27,714 nucleotides of DNA from RUG12461 sp045661345 (GTDB lineage: Bacteria > Bacillota > Clostridia > Lachnospirales > Lachnospiraceae). The notes beneath the pieces were generated by a model. It did not search any database. It was not told the DNA's origin and saw nothing but the letters and a program-made list of their open reading frames with translations. The stretch is taken from the NCBI GenBank assembly GCA_045661345.1, contig JAZRFM010000028.1, positions 1 to 27,714 of the forward strand, read 5' to 3'. Each line of letters begins with the position of its first letter. Position 1 is the first letter of the stretch. Below are positions 16,123-22,313 of this stretch, piece by piece. The position numbers were made by a program, and so were the translations under genes.

Positions 16123-17840
16123 GTCTCGTCCTCCGTTTTATAGGTTTCTTTCAGGGAAAAGAAAAATTTGTGTTTCATCGGCGTATCGATCACACGCACC
16201 GGCTTCAGCTGATTTGCGGATGTCCCGCGCATGATCATCACATCTCTGTACAGCTGGTAGGTCTGCGGCTGCAGGAAGAGAATCTCCAGCCCTCCCAGTA
16301 TCCCTCTGCGGATCTTTTCTCCATAAGAGGGATTGGCCTGCATCATCCGGGCCTCGATGGCTTCCCGCAACTGCGGGATCTTTTCCCGCGGCACCTTCTG
16401 ATCAGGCTCCATCAGGAACACATAATGTCCCGGCTTTGTATCCGTATCCGCATAGACACTGTAATCATTGATGATCTGATCCGTGTCCTTCATAAACTCC
16501 TCCATCGCCCAGCGCACGGCTTCCTCATTGGTCTTTTCTCCCTCAATGGAAAGAAGCTGGCTCTTACGATAGACGAACTGAATCATGGGCGCCTGATTGT
16601 AGAAGCCGGTGACACGGATCACATCCTTGATCCGGTAGCGGTAGAAGCCGGAAAGATTCGTAATGATAATCTCATAGTCCTCCCCCTCTTCCAGCTGTTC
16701 GATGGTCAGCACCTGTGAATCATCATCCGCCTTTGCGGGTATAAACTCGTAAAAACCGCCATCCGGGATCAGCACATAGGAGGTATCCCCCGCATGACGT
16801 GCCGTCGCAAACATCCCCTCCGATGCCGCATAGCCAAGATTCTCATAGGGGATATTCCTTCCGGTATAGCGCCGCATTTTTTTGGCATAGGTGAAGAACC
16901 CGCCGGTACCGATACTTGCCACGAACTGAAGATTCGGCCAGATCCGGCAGAGAACCCCTTTATTTCCCTGTGCGAAGGCGTCTTCCAGTTCCTTCGCCCG
17001 TTTCGGATTCGGTTTCACCATCTCTTCGAATGCCTTGCGGCTATGCTCCGAAAGATCGATGGACGGGTCGATTTTGCCGGTGGCAATATCCCGGCACAGC
17101 ATCTGTCTGTGCTCGATGATGTAATCCGCCATATCCACCAGAGATGCCATAAAGGCACCGTCAAGAAAAATGATGTCCCTGTGTATCAATGCAAAAAAAG
17201 CCCGCAGGTATTTGAGATCCATATCCTCCTTCGGATTGATCACATCCCAGGGCGGGCAGAGAAAATAACCGCAGATATCCTTGACCTGCTTCATAATATT
17301 TCCGGAGATCGCCCCCTTCGGGATCCCGTGCTTTGTTTCCGTAAACTGCAGCTCCACCGTATTGACACCGTATCCCCTCTTGAAGGAGTGCCCCGTGGTA
17401 TTCCGGTAGTATTCGTCCATTACCCCGAAGCACATACAGGTGCCGTATCTCGCATAGTTTTCAAGAGTCTCCGCGCAAACCGGAATGTGCTTCGGCACAC
17501 CGACGCTCCCGGAGCTCAGCGCATAGTGGATGACTTCTCTGGAGGAAATCAGATTCGTCTCCTGATTTTCGATCATCCGGCGGATATAAGGTTCATAATC
17601 ATCATAGCAGGAAAAAGGCACCTTTTTCTGATACTCGGCAATGCTGTGAATGTTTGCAAAATCATGCATCCTGCCGTATTCGGTGTCTTTGTTTTCGTCC
17701 AGGAGCCGAAACAGAAGCTCTTCCGACAGGGAAACCGCCCTGCGGCTGTTTTGATCCAGCAGCCGCATCGCTTTTCTGCCGCGTTGTATCAAAACCCGAT
17801 TCATGATTCTGGTTAATAAGAAGCCCGGATTTGCGCCCAT
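16119..17840 (-). CDS. GH3-family acyl-acid amido synthetase (stand-alone)
   Basis: A 573-residue member of the GH3 family, the adenylate-forming enzymes known in plants for joining auxin or jasmonate to amino acids. ATP/AMP motif I is ALSSGSVGVPKHIP (107-120), motif II YAASEG (337-342), and motif III FYRYRIKDVIRVTGF (399-413), all intact. The N-terminal DENKDTEYGRMHDF...YQKKVPFSCYDDYEPYI pattern is the standard start of bacterial GH3 proteins. It is the first gene of the operon, with GGAGAG about 9 bp before the ATG and a promoter about 60 bp upstream. It should activate a carboxylic acid as acyl-AMP and transfer it to an amine; neither substrate can be read from sequence. The C-terminal half of the fused protein at 9151-11685 is a paralogue with a different motif I, which suggests a different acyl substrate. 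Confidence 0.9.
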   Translation of the reverse strand: MGANPGFLLTRIMNRVLIQRGRKAMRLLDQNSRRAVSLSEELLFRLLDENKDTEYGRMHDFANIHSIAEYQKKVPFSCYDDYEPYIRRMIENQETNLISSREVIHYALSSGSVGVPKHIPVCAETLENYARYGTCMCFGVMDEYYRNTTGHSFKRGYGVNTVELQFTETKHGIPKGAISGNIMKQVKDICGYFLCPPWDVINPKEDMDLKYLRAFFALIHRDIIFLDGAFMASLVDMADYIIEHRQMLCRDIATGKIDPSIDLSEHSRKAFEEMVKPNPKRAKELEDAFAQGNKGVLCRIWPNLQFVASIGTGGFFTYAKKMRRYTGRNIPYENLGYAASEGMFATARHAGDTSYVLIPDGGFYEFIPAKADDDSQVLTIEQLEEGEDYEIIITNLSGFYRYRIKDVIRVTGFYNQAPMIQFVYRKSQLLSIEGEKTNEEAVRWAMEEFMKDTDQIINDYSVYADTDTKPGHYVFLMEPDQKVPREKIPQLREAIEARMMQANPSYGEKIRRGILGGLEILFLQPQTYQLYRDVMIMRGTSANQLKPVRVIDTPMKHKFFFSLKETYKTEDET

Positions 17841-17897
17841 CTTGATTACTCTCCTCTGGTCTGTTGCACAAACGCCTACAAAATTTCAGTCTTACCC

Positions 17898-17926
17898 ATT
17901 ATAATGATCATCAAAGGGAATTGCAA
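17898..17926 (-). promoter_or_regulatory. Promoter for the GH3/ATP-grasp/ABC/TAXI-GltS operon
   Basis: TTGCAA (17921-17926), a 17-bp spacer and a perfect TATAAT (17898-17903) lie on the minus strand about 60 bp before the GH3 start. The -35 box is inside the last codons of the CapA-like gene and the -10 box is just past its stop. The same TTGCAA/TATAAT pair drives the phosphofructokinase gene. No terminator separates it from the CapA-like gene, so the operon may have both its own promoter and read-through. Confidence 0.7.
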
Positions 17927-19158
17927 GCGCCGCCGGCATCCACGCCGGCATCGAAAGAAAGGGCATTTAAGGTATCAAAAACGGCCTGTGCCTCTTCCCC
18001 TTCCGCCCGGCGCGTGAACCCGCCGCCGGCCACGCAGGGGATCACCTTCACCTCTTTCGTGCCGTCCTCAAATACGGTCACGGCAACCGCAGCCGTCTGA
18101 TAGGAATTGCCCCCGAAGATAAAGTTCCCGAGACTGTAAAAAACAGGCGTGCCGCCGACATATTCGATGCCCTGCAGTACGTGGGGATGCATGCCGATCA
18201 CAAGATCAGCCCCCGCATCCGCATATTGCTTCGCAAGACTTTTCTGATACTCCTCCGGCAAGGTATTGCGTTCCACGCCCCAGTGGACGAAAACCGTCAC
18301 GAAATCGCATCCCTGCTCCTCTTTCGCTTTGCGGATCGCTTCCAGCAGCATCGCGGGATCATAAGTACCAAAACACCCCGGGTGTTCCGGTCCCGCTGCC
18401 CAGGAACCGGAGGGCCAGACACGGGAAGCCGCGAGAAAGCCGAACCGCTTCCCGTTCTTTTCCACCACCTGCAGGGCGGAAGCTCTGGCAAGATCGACCC
18501 CCGCTCCGGCGTAAGCGATCCCTGCATTGTCCAGCGTCTCAAAGGTCTCCAGCAAAGCGGACGTTCCATAATCCAGCACATGGTTGTTCGCCAGTCCCAC
18601 CAGATCCACGCCCATCTCCTGAAACGCGCTGACATACTGCGGGTCTGTCCGGAAGGTAAACTGTTTGTCGGGTGCCGCCTCTCCCGTCACACCGAAGGGA
18701 AACTCCTCATTAATCATCAGGATATCCGCATCCCGGAAGGTTTCTGCCAGATCCTCCGACAGGATCCCGGACAGTCCGTCTGTCTGATAGCGTCCAAGGG
18801 TGGTCTGCTGCAGCAGAACATCACCGGTAAAAATCATCGTGGTCGCCTGTGCCGTTTCCGTCTCCTCCGTTTCCGTCTGCTCCGTTTCTTCCTCAGGTCT
18901 GTCCGGAATCACAAATTCCGTTTCCAATTCCTGCTTCTCCTGTTCCGCCGCTTCCCGCAGCGTTTTTTGCGCCTCCTCTTCTTCCCTCTTCTGTTTCATA
19001 AAAAAAAGGATCAGCAGGACGATCAGCAGTAAAACAAGGATCACAAGAACCACCCCGAGGATCCGAAGTGTACGGTTCGGGGCTTTCCTGCCGGTTTTAC
19101 GCTTTTTTCGCCTTCTGTCCGGTTGCATATCCGGTCTGCCGTCCTTTTCTCCTATCAT
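17911..19158 (-). CDS. Membrane-anchored CapA-type metallophosphatase
   Basis: A 415-residue protein of the CapA/PgsA (YwtB) family, metallophosphatase-fold proteins associated with poly-gamma-glutamate synthesis, attachment or export. A basic N-terminus is followed by one membrane helix (about 33-54), a long Glu/Thr-rich linker (about 57-106, with TETEETETAQ) and an extracellular catalytic domain: FTGDVLL (110-116), NEEFPFG, LANNHVLDYG (189-198), VHWG (291-294), GMHPHVLQG (322-330) and YSLGNFIF (341-348). Metal ligands look complete. No pgsB or pgsC genes are seen. The ATG at 19158 has no obvious ribosome site and overlaps a small palindrome; an in-frame ATG at 19128, preceded by GGAGAAAAGGA, is an alternative start. 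It lies 70 bp upstream of the GH3 gene on the same strand, so a link to that operon's product is plausible but unproven. Confidence 0.85.
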   Translation of the reverse strand: MIGEKDGRPDMQPDRRRKKRKTGRKAPNRTLRILGVVLVILVLLLIVLLILFFMKQKREEEEAQKTLREAAEQEKQELETEFVIPDRPEEETEQTETEETETAQATTMIFTGDVLLQQTTLGRYQTDGLSGILSEDLAETFRDADILMINEEFPFGVTGEAAPDKQFTFRTDPQYVSAFQEMGVDLVGLANNHVLDYGTSALLETFETLDNAGIAYAGAGVDLARASALQVVEKNGKRFGFLAASRVWPSGSWAAGPEHPGCFGTYDPAMLLEAIRKAKEEQGCDFVTVFVHWGVERNTLPEEYQKSLAKQYADAGADLVIGMHPHVLQGIEYVGGTPVFYSLGNFIFGGNSYQTAAVAVTVFEDGTKEVKVIPCVAGGGFTRRAEGEEAQAVFDTLNALSFDAGVDAGGACNSL

Positions 19159-19167
19159 TTTGATAGG
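19151..19167. promoter_or_regulatory. Perfect palindrome at the CapA-like gene start
   Basis: CCTATCA-TTT-TGATAGG covers the first ATG of the CapA-like gene and sits 6 bp before the -35 box of the divergent ECF gene. It could be an operator shared by the two divergent genes, or an RNA hairpin in the CapA-like leader if translation begins at 19128. On the plus strand it is followed by TTTTTATT, so a weak terminator role is also possible. Confidence 0.35.
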
Positions 19168-19173
19168 TTTTTA

Positions 19174-19201
19174 TTGACTTTTTGTTTTTCCTGCCTATAA
19201 T
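19174..19201 (+). promoter_or_regulatory. Promoter for the ECF S-component gene
   Basis: TTGACT (19174-19179), a 16-bp spacer and a perfect TATAAT (19196-19201) lie 36 bp before the start codon. The leader is too short to hold a riboswitch. Confidence 0.7.
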
Positions 19202-19237
19202 ACTGTCTATATCAATCACAGCTGAGGAGGAGTTATC

Positions 19238-19855
19238 ATGATGAAAACGAGCTTGCAAAGAATTGTCCTGTCAGCAGTCTTTATCGCGTTCACCTGTGTG
19301 GCGACCATGCTGATCAAATTCCCCACCCCCACTTTCGGATATATCCATGTTGGTGACTGTATGGTGCTTCTTTGCGGCGTGATCCTCGGACCCGGCGCAG
19401 GCGCTCTGGCCGCAGGGATCGGTTCGGCACTTGCCGACCTTTTTTCCGGATATCTCGTTTATGTGCCGGCAACCTTTGTCATCAAAGCACTGACCGCCTT
19501 ATTTGCAGGTCTTCTCTACCACCGGATGGTGCAAAAAGAAACCGGCAGCGGCCGGAAAACCCTTTCCGTGGTTCTTGGCGGCGTCCTTGGAGAATCCGTC
19601 ATGGTAGCCGGTTACTTTGTATTTGAAACCTTTCTTGCCGCATTCGGCAACGGCGGTTTTTCCACGGAGGCACTCTCCGCGGGACTTCTGTCCAGCGCGG
19701 CATCCATCCCCTTCAATCTCGTCCAGGGAGGCACCGGGATCATCCTTTCCGTACTGCTGCTCCCCATCCTGATGAAGGTGCCGTTTTTGCGGTACAAGGC
19801 TGCCGCAGAGGAGACACAGCCTGTGGTGCAGGAAGCGCATCACCCGGTGAAATAA
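19238..19855 (+). CDS. ECF-transporter S-component, substrate unknown
   Basis: A 205-residue integral membrane protein with about six hydrophobic segments, matching the ECF S-component superfamily: the N-terminal helix with small residues (LSAVFIAFTCVATMLIKFPTP), then GYIHVGDCMVLLCGVILGP and AAGIGSALADLFSGYLVYVPATFVIKAL. Such proteins capture a vitamin, its precursor or a metal and use a shared EcfAA'T module for uptake. This pattern is common in the group that includes hydroxymethylpyrimidine and pyridoxine S-components, but I cannot assign the ligand. The ribosome site is a strong GAGGAGGAG, 7 bp before the first of two adjacent ATGs. No ECF ATPase is adjacent. It is divergent from the CapA-like gene and convergent with the decarboxylase gene. 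Confidence 0.85.
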   Translation: MMKTSLQRIVLSAVFIAFTCVATMLIKFPTPTFGYIHVGDCMVLLCGVILGPGAGALAAGIGSALADLFSGYLVYVPATFVIKALTALFAGLLYHRMVQKETGSGRKTLSVVLGGVLGESVMVAGYFVFETFLAAFGNGGFSTEALSAGLLSSAASIPFNLVQGGTGIILSVLLLPILMKVPFLRYKAAAEETQPVVQEAHHPVK

Positions 19856-19877
19856 GGTCTGTGTCCCTGATCGGGTT

Positions 19878-21023
19878 CTATCCCAGCCGTCTCTTGAAAT
19901 CCTCATACCCGAAGGATTTCAGGAGGCGGTAATTTTCTTTTTCCTCTTTTCGTTCGCACAGCGCTATGGAGGGGAGATTGATCCCGTTGAACATGTTGTT
20001 TTTTACCATGGTATAGATCGCCATATCGGAGAAGGTCAGGCGATCGCCCGGGGAAAGCTCCCTGTCGAAAGAATAGCTCCCGATGATGTCTCCCGCCAGA
20101 CAGGTGGGGCCCGCCAGGGTATAGGCAAATTCCTTTTCTCCCGGCTTTGCCGCCCCCTCCAGCGCCGGCGTATAGGGCATCTCAAGCACGTCCGGCATAT
20201 GGCATGCTGCGGACGCATCCAGAACCGCTGTCTTTTTTCCGTTATCCACGATGTCCAGGACGGTGGTGTCAAGCGTACCGGCATTCAGCGCGATTGCTTC
20301 CCCGGGCTCCAGGTAAACGGTCAGATGATAGGTCTCCTGCATCTCCCAGATCATGCCATACAGCAGCTTCAGGTCATAGTCCGGCCGCGTGATGTGATGT
20401 CCGCCGCCGAAGTTGATCCAGCTCATGTAGGGCAGGATATTCCCGAAACGCTTCTGTACGACGGAAAGTGTTTTCACCAGATCATCCGAATTCTGTTCGC
20501 AAAGGGTGTGGAAATGGATCCCGTCCAACAGTCCCACAAGGCCGGCATCCGCCTCTTTTTCCCATGTGGATAACGTGACGCCCAGACGGCTTCCCGGGGC
20601 ACATGGGTCATAGAGGACGTTGGGCTGGGTGGAGTATTCCGGATTCACCCGCAGACCCAGACTCTTCCCCGCTGCCCTGGCTTTTTTTCCGTATTTTTTC
20701 AGCTGAGCGAAGGAATTGAAGACGATATGATCCGCATATTGCAGGAGCTCATCAAACTCGTCCTCCCGGTATGCCGCCGAGAAAACGTGGCATTCCTTTC
20801 CCATCTGCTCCCGCCCGAGCCGTGCTTCAAACAGTCCCGACGCCTCCGTCCCGGAAAGGTATTTCCCGATCATCGGATACAGGGGATAGCAGGCAAAGGC
20901 CTTTTGTGCCAGCAGCACCCGGGCACCGGTCTTCTTTTCGATATCGGACAGGATCTTCAGGTTACTCTTCAGTTTTTCCTCATCTATGATATAGCAGGGA
21001 GTCGGCAGTTCCGCTCGTTCCAT
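19878..21023 (-). CDS. nspC: Carboxynorspermidine/carboxyspermidine decarboxylase
   Basis: PLP enzyme of the alanine racemase-fold decarboxylase group, 381 residues; it removes CO2 from carboxynorspermidine or carboxyspermidine to give the polyamine. The PLP lysine is in LLAQKAFACY. Other family marks are IHFHTLCEQNSDDL, NFGGGHHITRPDYD, EPGEA, and the active-site cysteine region GPTCLAGDIIGSYSF. The start chosen at 21023 follows GGTGA at a suitable distance; an ATG four codons earlier sits directly against GAGG, too close to be a good site. It lies about 14 bp after the dehydrogenase gene that makes its substrate, so the two form an operon. In gut Firmicutes this route usually makes spermidine rather than norspermidine; the sequence does not decide which. 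Confidence 0.92.
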   Translation of the reverse strand: MERAELPTPCYIIDEEKLKSNLKILSDIEKKTGARVLLAQKAFACYPLYPMIGKYLSGTEASGLFEARLGREQMGKECHVFSAAYREDEFDELLQYADHIVFNSFAQLKKYGKKARAAGKSLGLRVNPEYSTQPNVLYDPCAPGSRLGVTLSTWEKEADAGLVGLLDGIHFHTLCEQNSDDLVKTLSVVQKRFGNILPYMSWINFGGGHHITRPDYDLKLLYGMIWEMQETYHLTVYLEPGEAIALNAGTLDTTVLDIVDNGKKTAVLDASAACHMPDVLEMPYTPALEGAAKPGEKEFAYTLAGPTCLAGDIIGSYSFDRELSPGDRLTFSDMAIYTMVKNNMFNGINLPSIALCERKEEKENYRLLKSFGYEDFKRRLG

Positions 21024-21037
21024 ATTGTTCACCATCC

Positions 21038-22240
21038 TCAGTCAACCGGCACCGGATCAAAGCTCTCCTGCCACGGCAGTCCCCACTTGTTCAATGCGTC
21101 CATAAAGGGATCCGGATCAAACTCTTCGATGTTGTGTACACCGTTTTTCTGCCAGGTCCCATCCATCACCAGCATGGCGCCGATCATAGCCGGTACGCCT
21201 GTGGTATAGGCCACCGCCTGGGATCCCACCTCCGCATAGCATTTTTCATGGTCACAGACGTTGTACAGGTAATAGTGTTTTTCTTTTCCATCCTTTTTCC
21301 CATGGAAAATACAGCCGATATTGGTCTTTCCCTTCGTCCTGGGCCCGAGTGACGCCGGATCCGGCAGCACTGCCTTCAGAAACTGGAGAGGCACGATCTC
21401 CCTTCCTTCAAACAGGACGGGCTCAATGCTGGTCATCCCCACGTTTTCCAGGCATTTCAGATGGGTGAGGTAGCTCTGTCCAAAGGTCATGAAAAAACGG
21501 ATCCTGCGGATGCCGGGAATATGCAATGCCAGGCTTTCGATCTCCTCGTGATGGAGAAGATACATGTCCCTTTCCCCGATCTCCGGAAAGTCATAGACGC
21601 GTTTGATCTCCATGGGCTCCGTCTCGACCCAGTGCCCGTCTTCCCAGTAGCTCCCCTTGGCGGAAACCTCGCGGATATTGATCTCCGGGTTAAAGTTGGT
21701 CGCAAAGGGATATCCGTGGTCTCCCGCATTGCAGTCCAGGATGTCGATCTCATTGATCTCGTCAAAATGATGCTTCAGGGCATACGCACTGAATACCCCG
21801 GTTACCCCCGGGTCAAACCCGCTTCCCAGTAATGCGGTGATGCCGGCCTTCTCATACCGCTCCCGATACGCCCACTGCCAGCTGTACTCGAAGTGCGCCG
21901 TGTCCTCCGGTTCATAATTTGCCGTGTCCACATAAGGTACTTTTGCGGCGAGACACGCATCCATGATCGTCAGATCCTGGTAAGGGAGCGCCAGGTTCAG
22001 TACCACCTGCGGCCGGTAGGAGGTGATCAGCGCCGTCAGCGCCGGCACATCGCCCGCATCGATCTCAGCAGTCGTGATCCTTGTCTTCGTCTGTGGCTGC
22101 AGCCTCTCTTTCAATGCATCGCATTTAGCCTTTGTCCGGCTTGCGATCATAATTTCCTCAAAAACCTCGCTGTTCTGACAGCATTTATGGATCGCGACGC
22201 TTGCGACACCGCCGCATCCGATGATCATTGCTCTTCCCAT
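21038..22240 (-). CDS. Carboxy(nor)spermidine dehydrogenase (saccharopine dehydrogenase family)
   Basis: A 400-residue NADPH-dependent enzyme that reductively condenses aspartate semialdehyde with a diamine (putrescine or 1,3-diaminopropane) to a carboxylated triamine. The N-terminal Rossmann motif MIIGCGGVASVAIHKC and the downstream LNLALPYQDLTIMDACL, YVDTANYEP and LGSGFDPGVTGVFSAYA segments are characteristic of this branch of the saccharopine dehydrogenase family. Family assignment is supported by the adjacent decarboxylase gene, which acts on its product. AAAGGGAAAG serves as ribosome site. Lysine-pathway saccharopine dehydrogenase is the alternative, but context favours polyamine synthesis. 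Upstream, a hairpin-like inverted repeat (about 22265-22295) without a U-tract separates it from the 5'-nucleotidase gene. Confidence 0.9.
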   Translation of the reverse strand: MGRAMIIGCGGVASVAIHKCCQNSEVFEEIMIASRTKAKCDALKERLQPQTKTRITTAEIDAGDVPALTALITSYRPQVVLNLALPYQDLTIMDACLAAKVPYVDTANYEPEDTAHFEYSWQWAYRERYEKAGITALLGSGFDPGVTGVFSAYALKHHFDEINEIDILDCNAGDHGYPFATNFNPEINIREVSAKGSYWEDGHWVETEPMEIKRVYDFPEIGERDMYLLHHEEIESLALHIPGIRRIRFFMTFGQSYLTHLKCLENVGMTSIEPVLFEGREIVPLQFLKAVLPDPASLGPRTKGKTNIGCIFHGKKDGKEKHYYLYNVCDHEKCYAEVGSQAVAYTTGVPAMIGAMLVMDGTWQKNGVHNIEEFDPDPFMDALNKWGLPWQESFDPVPVD

Positions 22241-22313
22241 GGTTGCTTTCCCTTTCTTTTTTTAGGAACTGTTCAGAATATTCCGGTACAGTTTCTTACT
22301 TCACCCTTCAGGC

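Noticed and set aside
22265..22295. Inverted repeat between the 5'-nucleotidase and dehydrogenase genes as a terminator
   Set aside because: The stem (GGAACTGT against ACAGTTTC) is imperfect, and in the minus-strand transcript it is followed by an A-run, not a U-run.
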